From positions 372,001 through 436,000 of the forward strand of contig CAVSZD010000006.1 of NCBI GenBank assembly GCA_963732355.1: a stretch of 64,000 bases of DNA. Reading direction: 5' to 3'. Position 1 is the stretch's first letter. The number at the start of each line of letters is the position of its first letter. The position numbers were made by a program, and so were the translations under genes. Below, piece after piece: positions 36,003 through 44,583 of this stretch. The notes under the pieces were generated by a model, which did no database searches, was not told the DNA's origin, and worked only from the letters and a program-made list of their open reading frames with translations. The stretch is from JADKAV01 sp963732355. Lineage in GTDB: Bacteria > Actinomycetota > Actinomycetes > S36-B12 > UBA10799.

Positions 36003-36547
36003 TCACGTGAACAGCCACAGGTATCCCTGCTGGTAGACGTAGAAGAACGGCACGCCGCCCTGGAAGCCGACTGTGAAGAATGCGACCAGCAATCCGGCCG
36101 ACACAGCCCCCACGATTCCCCACGTCACCGGCCGCGCAACATCGCGTCCGGCCCGGCGGCACCGCCATCGCCAAACCGCCTCCGCGAGTCCGGCGCCGCA
36201 CACTGGCCGGCCACTGACGCGACGAAGATCGGGTTGATCCCGTAGTAGGCGGCCTGGCCCGCCGGGAAGTAGTCAAGCGCGCCGACCGCTGCGACCACCG
36301 CGTAGGTCAGCGGGCCCGACAGGATCGCCAACCCGAGCAGTCCGCGGCCAGCACCGCGCGAGCGCAGCGCCCCCCACACGAGCAACACCGAGGCGAACAT
36401 CCCGAACGCGCGAAGCAGAACCCCGGCGTTGAGCAACGGTGCGTAGGCAGCACCAAGCACGTCGACTCGCCCTGCGAAGCTCTGCACGAACCAGGACGTC
36501 AGCAGCACAACGGCGGCAGGCACCAGCGCCAGCAGGAGCCGCCTCAC
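36003..36547 (-). CDS. Multi-pass membrane protein downstream of the sulfatase, frameshifted
   Basis: Starts at GTG 36547 overlapping the sulfatase stop (GTGTGA). Helices: LLLALVPAAVVLLTSWFVQS, LLRAFGMFASVLLVWGALRS, LLGLAILSGPLTYAVVAAVG, YYGINPIFVASVAGQ; after a frame break near 36170 a last helix, WGIVGAVSAGLLVAFFTVGF, and GYLWLFT before the stop at 36003. Repaired length is about 180 residues. Function unknown; coupling suggests it serves with the sulfatase. Confidence 0.62.
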
Positions 36548-37361
36548 ACGACCTCCCCGGCGCCAACCCGCTCCCGCAGGCGCCCCAGGCGAACAGCCAT
36601 CTGCGCAACCTCTGGCCGGATCGCGCTGGGCCAGATCCTCCTGCGTGCGCGGGTCCGCCACGATGTCGAACAACTGCGGGGCGGGGCCCGTGTCGTACTC
36701 GACGTACAGCCAGCGGTCGTCGCGCACGGCCTGCATTCCGGGCACGTGGTACGGGTAGTCGGGGAAGTACTCGTAGATGAACTCCTCGCGCACCCCCGGT
36801 CGATCCCCGGCGAGGACCGCCGCCACCGACTGGCCTTGGGCTTGTGGCAGCGGCTCGACCCCGGCCCAATCCAGCAGGGTCGGCGCGAGGTCGGCGTTGA
36901 GGATCATCGCGTAGGTGGTCCCGGGCCGAAGCCCCGGTCCGGCTGCCAGGAACGGCACGCGCGTGTTCTCCTCGTACGCCCAACGCTTGCCGGTGAGAAC
37001 GTGCTCGCCCCACGAGTACCCGTTGTCGCTGGTGTAGACGACGTAGGTGTCTTCCAGGTCGACACTGTCGACCAGGCGGCCCACCTGATCGTCCAAGCCC
37101 GAGCAGCGTCTCGCAATAGCGGCGGTAGAGCGCCCGCAGGTCGCCCAACGTCCCCTCCCAGATGTTCTCGTCCATCAACGACTGGAACGCGAACGACTCC
37201 GGTGGCAGGTTAGAAAGGTCGGCGTCAGCCAGCGCCCCGGAGAAGCGCGCCGGCGGGATGAACTGATGGTGCACCGCCTTGTGCGCGAGCCATAGCGCGT
37301 AGGGCTTGCCGGCAGGGCGCGCAGCGATCCATTCGAGCGCGAGGTCGGTCTGCAAGTCGCA
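36544..37361 (-). pseudogene. Arylsulfatase-type protein, 5'-truncated and frameshifted
   Basis: Recognisable from CDLQTDLALEWIAARPAGKP, with WLAHKAVHHQFIPPARF, then (after a break near 37095) VYTSDNGYSWGEHVLTGKRW, YEENTRVPFLAAGPGL and APTLLDWAGVEPLPQAQGQS, YEYFPDYPYHVPGMQAVRDD; a second break near 36620 leads to VAQMAVRLGRLRERVGAGEV and the stop. The metal-site DNG and K-x-x-YEE-T-VP are present. The first 200 or so residues, with the formylglycine CxPSR motif, are absent: the reading ends where the opposite-strand gene at 37394 begins. Not functional as it stands. Confidence 0.78.
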
Positions 37362-37393
37362 CGCGCGCGGGGAGGCCGACCTACAGTTGTTGG

Positions 37394-38751
37394 ATGCGCA
37401 AAACGCTCGCCGCAGTGACGGCCGCCGCCGCGGTACTTGCCGCCGCTCGCTCCCGTACAGGCCGGTGCTGCAGGTGAGGGCGTCCCGCAGGCCACCTGCT
37501 TCTGGTTCGGGCCGATGGGAATCTCCGACCCCGACACCAACCTCGCGTACCCGGATGAGGGCGCGCTCTACTGGGGCGCGAGGTTCAGGTTGCCTGCCGG
37601 GGCGACCCTGCAACTGCAGGGCGAGTACCCGCACGCCCGGTACATGTCGCTCAACGCCTACGGCCGCGTCGCCGGCACCGACCACGCCGCCGTGGACGCG
37701 CTTGAGGACGTCCGGATCCAGCCCGACCCCGGCAGCATCAACCCCTACGTCGTCGGCGCCGATCGGTACGCCCCCAACCGCTCCTACACCGTGACGATGA
37801 CCGACGGCCGCGCCTCCGACGAACCGAACGTGATCGACGCTCCGCCGACCAACGAGGGGGCAGCGCAGGAGTTGATCTACCGGGTCTACCTCCCCGATGC
37901 CGCGGCCGACCGCAGCCCGCAGTCCCTGCCGCGGCCGGTATTGACCTTGGCTGGTGGCCAGGTCCTGAGCGATCAGGCATTGTGCGACGCGATCAACGAC
38001 CCGCAGAAGTACTTCCAGTTCCAGACGATGCCCGAGCCCGTCTACACCGGCCTGGTCAACCTGCCAGGAGCAGATCCTGCCCGGAACCCCTCCTTCTCAC
38101 CGTTGCGGTGGGAGAAGTTCTTCAACCAGCCGCTCGCGTTGTCGATCTACCGACTGGACACCCCGCAGCGGAAATTGCGCCGCGCGGATCTAGCCCTCGG
38201 AGAGGTCGGCGGTTACTACGACAACCGCAACGTCAAATACGCGGTCGGACCGATCAACGCCGACTTTCGGCAAGGTTCTGGTCCTGCGCGGCAAGCTGCC
38301 CACGACACCGGGAACCGGACCGAATGTCCAGCGGATGCCCGGCGGCCAGATGCGGTATTGGTCGGTCTGCCAGAACGGGTCTCCGGTGCAGACCAACGCC
38401 ATCGACTGCTTGTCCGACGCCGATCTCAAACCGGTTCTGACGAAGACTCGGCGCTACACGATCGTCGTGAGCCGGACGGTCGACCGACCGAAGAACGCCC
38501 GGACCAAGTGCGGGGTCGCGTGGCTGGACTGGGGCAACAAGCGCGACTCCCTCGGCAGGCAGACCGGAACCCTGCTGCTGCGCAACCTGGCCAGCGACCC
38601 CGGTTTCGCCCGCTCCCTGCAGAACGTCGGGCTCGGCGATATCGACGTGACCCGCCGCGTCAACGCCTCCCAGCAGAAGGTGATGGGTCCGTACCAGCCA
38701 CGGGGAAAGTACACCTCGAAGAAGGCGTTCCAGAAGCGCGGGTGCCGCTGA
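37394..38751 (+). CDS. PHARY-motif secreted protein, copy 2, two frameshifts
   Basis: Starts at ATG 37394 with a signal peptide (MRKTLAAVTAAAAVL, then after a one-base break near 37435 PPLAPVQAGAAGEG). The main frame runs GATLQLQGEYPHARYMSLNA, TNPY-like INPYVVGADRYAPNRSYTVT, LIYRVYLPDAAADRS, and VGGYYDNRNVKYAVGPINAD. A break at about 38270 (an extra T in a TTT run) moves to the last frame: VLVLRGKLPTTPG, MRYWSVCQNGSPVQTNAIDC, CGVAWLDWGNKRDS, VMGPYQPRGKYTSKKAFQKR. About 450 residues, exported. The relation to copy 1 at 24397 is clear in every block. No named family. Confidence 0.75.
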
Positions 38752-38815
38752 TCGACCGTGCGTTCCGGGCGCATCTGCGATACAACAAGGGGGCATCCGT
38801 AGAGAGGAACACCGA

Positions 38816-39256
38816 ATGTCAGATATCCCCGATCCGGGAACAGTCGGTCCGGTCGACGTGGCCGTGATTCTGTTTGAGGGCAACAACTTCAACGGCGACG
38901 TGGCGCCCGCCATTGCTGAACTCCAGCAGGACGGGACCGTCCGCATCATCGACCTGGCCTTCCTGAGCAAGGACGCCGAAGGCAACGCCTCCTTCATCGA
39001 GGTCGAGGACGCCGCAGTCGCAGATGCCTTCGCCGGGATCACCGAGTCACAGCTCGACCTGCTCAATGACGAGGACCTCATGGGGATGGCCGATGGCCTC
39101 GACCTCAATTCCTCAGCGCTGGTAGTGGTCTGGGAGAACACGTGGGCCTCACGCCTGGCCACAGCCATTCGTGGCTCGGGTGGAGAAGTGATCAACTACT
39201 TGCGCATTCCCCACGACATCGTGAGAACTGCCATCGAAGCACTAGAGGAGAACTGA
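38816..39256 (+). CDS. DUF6325 family protein
   Basis: 146 residues from ATG 38816 with GAGAGGAA before it. VGPVDVAVILFEGNNFNGDV, VRIIDLAFLSKDAEGNASFI and SALVVVWENTWASRLATAIR are the DUF6325 core, a probable ferredoxin-fold membrane-associated protein. It is followed after one base by a SHOCT-domain gene, the normal pairing for this family. Function unknown; thought to be a regulatory or stress pair. Signal peptide absent. Confidence 0.88.
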   Translation: MSDIPDPGTVGPVDVAVILFEGNNFNGDVAPAIAELQQDGTVRIIDLAFLSKDAEGNASFIEVEDAAVADAFAGITESQLDLLNDEDLMGMADGLDLNSSALVVVWENTWASRLATAIRGSGGEVINYLRIPHDIVRTAIEALEEN

Positions 39257-39257
39257 T

Positions 39258-39563
39258 ATGCGACGCAGAGGACGCCCCGGCCTGATGGGGACCATGGCCC
39301 GCACCGCCGTGGTCGCTGGAACCGCCACCGCCGTGAGCGGCAAGGTTTCCAACAAGCAGCAGCAGAAGGCCGCGGCGAAACAGCAGCAGGCCGACGCCGC
39401 ACAACAGCAGGCCGCACCCCCGCCGCCGAGTGAACCCGCCCCCGCCGCGCCCAGCATGGACGACAAGATGGCCAGTCTTGCCAAACTCGGCGAGCTGAAG
39501 GAATCCGGGGTGCTGACCGACGAGGAGTTCGCGGCCGAGAAGGCCAAGATCCTCAATTCCTGA
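39258..39563 (+). CDS. SHOCT-domain protein
   Basis: 101 residues from ATG 39258. A basic N-terminus (MRRRGRPGLMGTMARTAVVA) leads to a Gln/Ala-rich stretch (SNKQQQKAAAKQQQADAAQQ), a Pro linker and a C-terminal SHOCT domain (DDKMASLAKLGELKESGVLT, DEEFAAEKAKIL). SHOCT is a short helical hairpin used for oligomerisation. Cotranscribed with DUF6325. Confidence 0.9.
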   Translation: MRRRGRPGLMGTMARTAVVAGTATAVSGKVSNKQQQKAAAKQQQADAAQQQAAPPPPSEPAPAAPSMDDKMASLAKLGELKESGVLTDEEFAAEKAKILNS

Positions 39564-39573
39564 GCGGTTCGCG

Positions 39574-39616
39574 TGCCGAGCTGGTTGACGGGTTCAAGAT
39601 CAACCAGTTCGGCACA
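39574..39616 (+). terminator. Long hairpin after the SHOCT gene
   Basis: GTGCCGAGCTGGTTGA (39574-39589) pairs with TCAACCAGTTCGGCAC (39601-39616): a 16-bp stem with one G-T pair and an 11-base loop, 10 bases after the stop codon. There is no T run. Likely a terminator; its CTGGTTGA core recurs in other intergenic hairpins. Confidence 0.65.
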
Positions 39617-39689
39617 CCTCAATTCCTCACTGGTTGATCAAGGTCCTTTCCGCGGACCGCCCACCCCTCGGGTCCCCGCACTACCTGGC

Positions 39690-39723
39690 TGAACGATCGT
39701 TTAGGATATTGAACGTGCGTTCA
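39690..39723 (+). promoter_or_regulatory. Double palindromic operator at the TetR/MFS start
   Basis: TGAACGATCGTTTA (39690-39703) and TGAACGTGCGTTCA (39710-39723) share the core AACG-NN-CGTT. Their centres are exactly 20 bp apart, and the second covers the GTG start at 39715. This fits autorepression by the TetR protein of the efflux operon. Confidence 0.7.
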
Positions 39724-40350
39724 GCCCCCGACCGAATCCTGGCGGTCGCGCTGGCACGTTTCGGCAACGATGGCTACGCCGCCTCGTCTGTCCGGGCGAT
39801 CGCGACCGACGCCGAGGTGTCCCCCGCGCTGATCCTGCATCACTTCGGCTCCAAGGAGGGGCTGCGGCAGGCCTGCGACGACCACGTGTTCACGTTCTTC
39901 CGGGACATGCTTGCCCGGGCAGCGGCCCACGAGCCCACCGAAGCCATGGCGCAGTTCGAAGGGGTCAGCGACGAGGCGGCCCCCCTCATGCGTTACCTGA
40001 TGCGCCAAGCAGCCGACGATTCGCCGCGGGCCAACGCCTTGGTCGCCGAGATCGTCGAGCTGACCAAGCAGTCGCTGGCTGGGCTGACAACGAAGGGTTA
40101 CGCCAAACCCACCGACGACCCGGACATGCGCGCGGCCATCCTCGTGATGCTGCGCCTGGGCCCATTCCTGCTGGCCGGAGCCGTTGAGCAGGCGACTGGT
40201 GCCGACGTGCTGTCGCCGGCTGGCCTGACCCGCATGTACCGCTCCACCATCGAGTTGCTCGAATCCGGGCTCTACACCAAGGCCGGCGTGCCGCATGAAG
40301 GTGCGCTGCTCGAAAAGTACGACCAAACCCATGTCAGGAGAAAACCGTGA
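39715..40350 (+). CDS. TetR-family regulator of the adjacent MFS exporter
   Basis: 211 residues from GTG 39715 (VRSAPDRILAVALARFGNDG). Helix-turn-helix at about 10-50 (YAASSVRAIATDAEVSPALI, LHHFGSKEGLRQACDDHVF). The C-terminal ligand domain is helical and unremarkable. The stop overlaps the GTG of the MFS gene (GTGA at 40347). The double palindrome lies right at its start, so the transcript may be nearly leaderless. Drug-responsive repression of efflux is the natural reading. Confidence 0.9.
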   Translation: MRSAPDRILAVALARFGNDGYAASSVRAIATDAEVSPALILHHFGSKEGLRQACDDHVFTFFRDMLARAAAHEPTEAMAQFEGVSDEAAPLMRYLMRQAADDSPRANALVAEIVELTKQSLAGLTTKGYAKPTDDPDMRAAILVMLRLGPFLLAGAVEQATGADVLSPAGLTRMYRSTIELLESGLYTKAGVPHEGALLEKYDQTHVRRKP

Positions 40351-41972
40351 CCGACACCGCCCCCGAGATCCCGGCGGCCCTGACAGGGCGTAAGCGCTGG
40401 GTGGCTTTGCTGTTCTTGGCGCTCGGCGTCGCGATGATCATCCTCGACGCCACGGTCGTCAACGTCGCGATCCCGACCATCGTCGAGGACCTACAACTCA
40501 CGACCACCGATGCCGAATGGGTCAACGCGATCTACGCGCTGTTGTTCGCGTCTCTGCTGTTGCTGTCCGGGCGACTGTCCGACATCGTCGGCCGACGGCT
40601 GATGTTCGTGTGTGGCGTCGGCCTGTTCGGTATCGCCAGCATCTTTGTGGCCTCCTCCGACACCAGCAGCCAGTTGATCGCGGCCCGAGCGCTGCAAGGT
40701 GTGGCCGCGGCGATGATCCTGCCCGCGTCCCTGTCGGTGCTCAACGCCGTGTACCGCGGCAAGGACCGCGCCATCGCGTTCGCCGTATGGGGCGCCACGA
40801 TCGGCGGCATGGCCGCGTTGGGACCGCTGGTCGGAGGGTGGCTGACCACCAACGCGACCTGGCACTGGGCGTTCCTGATCAATGTGCCGATCGCCATTGT
40901 GGTCATCATCGGCGTGCTGCTGATGGTGCCCGAGACCAAGGACACCGTGGACAAGCGCGGGATCGATGTGCCCGGAACATTGCTCGGGACATTTGGGCTG
41001 GCCGCCTTGGTCTTCGGTCTGATTGAGGGCCAGAACTACGGCTGGATCAAACCCAAGAAGCAGTTCAGCGCCGGTGGCTTCGACTGGCCCTTCGAGAACA
41101 TCTCGGCGCCCGGTGTCGCGTTGATCCTGGCCGTGATCCTGCTGGCGTCTTTCGTCTGGGTGGAGGGCCGGCGCCGCACAGCGGGCAAGGTTGTGATGGT
41201 CGACCTCGCCCTGTTCCGCATCCGCACCTTCGGAATGGGCAATGCCGTGGCCGCGCTGGTCAGCCTGGGGGAGTTCGGGCTTCTCTTCATCCTGCCGCTG
41301 TTCCTGCAATCGGTCATCGGGTACGACGCGCTGGAGACCGGCGTGATCCTGCTGGCGCTGGCGGCCGGGTCCTTCGTCGCCAGTGGCGCAGGTGCCGGGA
41401 TGGCCAAGCGCATGGGCCCGGTTCCCGTCGTGCGGCTTGGCATGGCCCTGGAGGTGGTCGGTGTCCTGTGGATCGCCCTGGTCATCTCCACCACCGTCAC
41501 GGGCTGGATGATGGCTCCGGGTTTGTTCGTGTATGGCCTCGGGGTCGGGTTCGCCACAGCACAGCTCACGGGGGTGATCCTGTCCGAGGTGCCGGTCAAG
41601 GAGTCCGGAATGGCTTCAGCCGTGCAGTCCACCTCGCGGCAGGTGGGTGCCGCCATTGGAACCGCGCTGCTCGGAGCTGTCCTCATCACGGGGCTGGGCA
41701 CGGTTACCGACGACCTCACCGAGCGCGGGGTACCGGAGCCGGTGGCTGAGCAAGTGACCACCGCGGTGCAGCAGAGCGCAGGCACGGCCGTCGTGGCACT
41801 GCCGCAACAGCCCAACGGTGAGGTGCTTTTCGAAGGCGCATCGGAAGGCTTCGCCACCGCGGCCCGGCAGGTCGGGTTCGTCGCGGCCTTCCTGATCAGC
41901 CTCGGTCTGCTCGCAGCCTTCCTGCTCCCACGCAACGCCGCCCGAACCGAGGCTGCGGGCTACGTGGAATAG
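40347..41972 (+). CDS. MFS drug exporter, DHA2 (EmrB/QacA) type
   Basis: 541 residues from GTG 40347 with AGGAG before it. Fourteen helices expected. Family motifs: LDATVVNVAIPTIVEDLQLT (motif D1), GRLSDIVGRRLMFVCG (motif A), and ARALQGVAAAMILPASLSVL then AFAVWGATIGGMAALGPLVG (motifs B and C, antiporter). A late loop (GTVTDDLTERGVPEPVAEQV) lies before the last helix (VGFVAAFLISLGLLAAFLLP). A proton-driven exporter of lipophilic drugs or metabolites, coupled to its TetR regulator. Confidence 0.95.
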   Translation: MTDTAPEIPAALTGRKRWVALLFLALGVAMIILDATVVNVAIPTIVEDLQLTTTDAEWVNAIYALLFASLLLLSGRLSDIVGRRLMFVCGVGLFGIASIFVASSDTSSQLIAARALQGVAAAMILPASLSVLNAVYRGKDRAIAFAVWGATIGGMAALGPLVGGWLTTNATWHWAFLINVPIAIVVIIGVLLMVPETKDTVDKRGIDVPGTLLGTFGLAALVFGLIEGQNYGWIKPKKQFSAGGFDWPFENISAPGVALILAVILLASFVWVEGRRRTAGKVVMVDLALFRIRTFGMGNAVAALVSLGEFGLLFILPLFLQSVIGYDALETGVILLALAAGSFVASGAGAGMAKRMGPVPVVRLGMALEVVGVLWIALVISTTVTGWMMAPGLFVYGLGVGFATAQLTGVILSEVPVKESGMASAVQSTSRQVGAAIGTALLGAVLITGLGTVTDDLTERGVPEPVAEQVTTAVQQSAGTAVVALPQQPNGEVLFEGASEGFATAARQVGFVAAFLISLGLLAAFLLPRNAARTEAAGYVE

Positions 41973-42004
41973 CCCGGCGTGCCTTACTGGGTCGGGCCGG
42001 AACC

Positions 42005-42301
42005 GTGGCCGACCATGGAAGGGTGCTGGAGTCCATTAAGAAGCGAGTCGCGTCGGCCGACCTGCCCGACCCGGTGTTCGCGGCCCTTGGCGCGGTGGAC
42101 CTCGCCTTGCGCGCACCCGGGGCGGCGGGCAGGTACTACGCGCAGCTCGTCGAACACGGCCACACCCGGCTCGTTGAGGTCGGGACTGAGCGGGCCGTAC
42201 GCAAGCGGGTGTCGCGGCTGGAGCAGACCGTGACGCCGCGAGCGAGCCGTCTGGCAGTGCGGTACTCCCAACGCCAGCGCCGCAATCGCCGTTCTGCTTA
42301 G
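42005..42301 (+). CDS. Small basic protein of unknown function
   Basis: 98 residues from GTG 42005 (GTG 42023 also possible). ESIKKRVASADLPDPVFAAL, GAVDLALRAPGAAGRYYAQL, VEHGHTRLVEVGTERAVRKR then a very basic tail ending RQRRNRRSA. Helical, positively charged, no membrane segment; it may bind DNA or the membrane face. No family recognised. It follows the MFS gene by 32 bp, but the ribosome site is weak. Confidence 0.5.
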   Translation: MADHGRVLESIKKRVASADLPDPVFAALGAVDLALRAPGAAGRYYAQLVEHGHTRLVEVGTERAVRKRVSRLEQTVTPRASRLAVRYSQRQRRNRRSA

Positions 42302-42446
42302 GACTGCCTCGTCGCCGCCGTTGTCGATGAGTGGGCCTGCTCGAAAGAGTTTCAAATCCGTTGCATCCAAACGCCCATCCAGTCGCGATAACTGAGGTGT
42401 AGGGCACGACAACGAGGTCGGTGCCAACACCGAGAGGGTAAAGACC

Positions 42447-43115
42447 ATGGGACTACGTAAGAAGATCGGCACCACCGCTGCCGCCACCATCGCCGCCACC
42501 GGAGTGGCATTCGGACTGGCCGCCCCCGCCAATGCATTGAGCGGCGACGAGACCAAGGAGTTCCTCGGCGAACTCACGGCCACCTACAACGACCCCCGGG
42601 GCGCCGCCGACAACAACCCGTACGACTTCGACATCGTCACCCAGGCGGCCCTCGACACCGGGGCGGATAAAATTCTTGCCTCTCTCCCCCAGTTCACCCT
42701 CTTCGCCCCGAACGACCGCGCCTTCGAGGTGCTGGCCAACGAGCAAGGCCTACTCGGACCCAACTACCGCTACGGCGCCAAGGTGGACGAGAAGCGCGTG
42801 TACGAGGCCGTCCTGAAGCTGGGTGTGCCTACCATCACCGAGGTTCTGCTCTACCACGTCTTCCCAGCGGCGAAGGTGACCGGCAAGCAGGTGCTGTCCG
42901 GGCCTTTCACTCAGCGTCTGGACATGGCCAACGGTGAGAAGCTGCGCGTCACCGTGCTCTCCCGCTCGACCCGGTTCCCGGTGATCGTGCTCGGCGACAA
43001 GGACGGCAAGATCTTCAACGACCAGGTCGTCAAGAGCAAGATCGACGCGGTCGACACCAAGAATACTGTGGTCCACGGCATCAGCGACGTACTCCTGCCC
43101 GACCTCAAGAACTGA
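42447..43115 (+). CDS. Secreted fasciclin-domain protein
   Basis: 222 residues from ATG 42447 with GAGAGGG upstream. Signal peptide 1-30 (MGLRKKIGTTAAATIAATGV, cleaved near APANA). One fasciclin (FAS1) domain with both conserved boxes: FTLFAPNDRAFEVLANEQ (H1-like TLFAPTNxAF) and LLYHVFPAAKVTGKQV (YH), ending in DTKNTVVHGISDVLLP. FAS1 domains mediate adhesion or binding of small molecules at the cell surface. A strong terminator hairpin follows. Confidence 0.93.
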   Translation: MGLRKKIGTTAAATIAATGVAFGLAAPANALSGDETKEFLGELTATYNDPRGAADNNPYDFDIVTQAALDTGADKILASLPQFTLFAPNDRAFEVLANEQGLLGPNYRYGAKVDEKRVYEAVLKLGVPTITEVLLYHVFPAAKVTGKQVLSGPFTQRLDMANGEKLRVTVLSRSTRFPVIVLGDKDGKIFNDQVVKSKIDAVDTKNTVVHGISDVLLPDLKN

Positions 43116-43124
43116 CACCAGCGG

Positions 43125-43154
43125 AAGGGCGGTGGGCTTGCGCTCACCGCCCTT
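43125..43154 (+). terminator. Intrinsic terminator after the fasciclin gene
   Basis: AAGGGCGGTGGGC (43125-43137) pairs with GCTCACCGCCCTT (43142-43154): 13 bp with one G-T pair, a 4-base loop and TTT at the end of the arm. Confidence 0.85.
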
Positions 43155-43185
43155 TCGCATGCCCGCCACACCTATCGTGCGGGTT

Positions 43186-44583
43186 GTGACCCTCGCCCCC
43201 GCGCCCATTGACGTCAACGCCTACCCCTTCCTCTCCGGCTGCTTCGCGCCGATCAGCGACGAGTCGGATCGACGCGACCTCAACGTCGTGCGCGGTGAGA
43301 TCCCGTCCGAGCTGCGAGGTTCCTATCTGCGCAATGGGGCGAACCCGCGCTTCACCCCGCTGGGCGACTACATCTATCCGTTCGAAGGCGACGCCATGGT
43401 GCACGCGGTGCACTTGGACGAAGGCCGCGCCAGTTACCGCAACCGCTACGTGCGAACGCCAGCCTTCGAGTTGGAGGAGAAGGCCGGCCACGCGATCTGG
43501 GCCAGTCTGATGAGCGGCTACATGCCCGATCCCGAGGTGGTCGGCCCGGACCTGGCCTACCGCCCGAAGGATCTGCCCAGCATCAACGTCGTGCGTCACA
43601 ACGGCACTCTCATCGCGCTGGCTGAGCAGTCGCGCAGCTACCGGATCACCCAAGACCTGCAGACGCTCGGGCCCGAGACGTTCGGCGACGCCTTCCCCAT
43701 GGGCTTCTGCGCGCACCCCAAGGTGGACCCACTCACCGGCGAGATGATCGTGTTCCAGTACGCGCTCTGGGCGCCGTTCTTGCAGTGGGCGGTGATCGGC
43801 CCGAACGGGTCCGTGGCAAGCGGGCCACACCCCGTGGAAACTGTGGACCGCGCGCACATGGTCCACGACTTCGTCATCACCGCAACCAAGATCGTTCTCG
43901 TTCTCAGTCCGGCGGTGTTCGACCTGGAACGACTGCTGCGCGGAGAAGGTTCGCCGCTGGACTGGCAGGCCGACCTCGGCACCCGGATAGCGGTCATCGA
44001 CCGCGCCGGTGCCGAGCCCACTCGCTGGTACGCCACCGAGCCCTTCTGGACGTGGCACTTCGGCAACGGCTTCGACGACGGTTCCGACGTGGTGTTCGAC
44101 GGCGTGCGGTGGGAGCACCTTGGCATCGGCCTCGCGGGCGACGACGGCGACAACCCCGGTGAGTACGCGCGCTTCCGTTTGCGGCCCGGCACCGAAGCTG
44201 TGCTGCATGAAACGGTCGTCGACCGCCGCATGGAGTTCCCACGCATTGACGACCGGCTCATCGGCCAGCGTCACGAACAGGTGGCGGTAGGTACGACCAC
44301 GGGTCGACGTGAAGTCCCGACGGGGCAGTTCGACGCGGTCATGACGCTCAACCCCGACACCGGGTCGACAGCGCTGTGGGATGCCGGCGACCTGTCAGTG
44401 GGCGAGCCCTGTTTCGTCCCCGGCGACAACGGCGGTTACTACACGACGTTCGCCATTGACCGGACGTCTTACGACAGTTACCTGCTGATCTTGCGTGCAG
44501 CCGAGATTTCCGCCGGCCCGGTGGCGCAGATCGACATCGGCTCCCGCGTGCCCTTGGGCTTGCACGGAACCTGGCTCGATTAG
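43186..44583 (+). CDS. Carotenoid cleavage oxygenase (RPE65/CCD family)
   Basis: 465 residues from GTG 43186. The in-frame ATG at 43159 lies directly behind a terminator hairpin, so I prefer the GTG. The family's iron is held by four His: here GFCAHPKVDP, MVHDFVIT, WTWHFGNGFDDG and PLGLHGTWLD at the C-terminus. SYLRNGANPRFTPLGDYIYP, FEGDAMVHAVHLDEGRASYR and SVGEPCFVPGDNG are further landmarks. It should cleave a double bond of a carotenoid, apocarotenoid or stilbene. No carotenoid synthesis gene is nearby. Confidence 0.93.
   Translation: MTLAPAPIDVNAYPFLSGCFAPISDESDRRDLNVVRGEIPSELRGSYLRNGANPRFTPLGDYIYPFEGDAMVHAVHLDEGRASYRNRYVRTPAFELEEKAGHAIWASLMSGYMPDPEVVGPDLAYRPKDLPSINVVRHNGTLIALAEQSRSYRITQDLQTLGPETFGDAFPMGFCAHPKVDPLTGEMIVFQYALWAPFLQWAVIGPNGSVASGPHPVETVDRAHMVHDFVITATKIVLVLSPAVFDLERLLRGEGSPLDWQADLGTRIAVIDRAGAEPTRWYATEPFWTWHFGNGFDDGSDVVFDGVRWEHLGIGLAGDDGDNPGEYARFRLRPGTEAVLHETVVDRRMEFPRIDDRLIGQRHEQVAVGTTTGRREVPTGQFDAVMTLNPDTGSTALWDAGDLSVGEPCFVPGDNGGYYTTFAIDRTSYDSYLLILRAAEISAGPVAQIDIGSRVPLGLHGTWLD

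Noticed and set aside
43159..43185. ATG start for the carotenoid oxygenase
   Set aside because: It lies 4 bases after the terminator stem of the previous gene and lacks a ribosome site; GTG 43186 fits the family's usual N-terminus.
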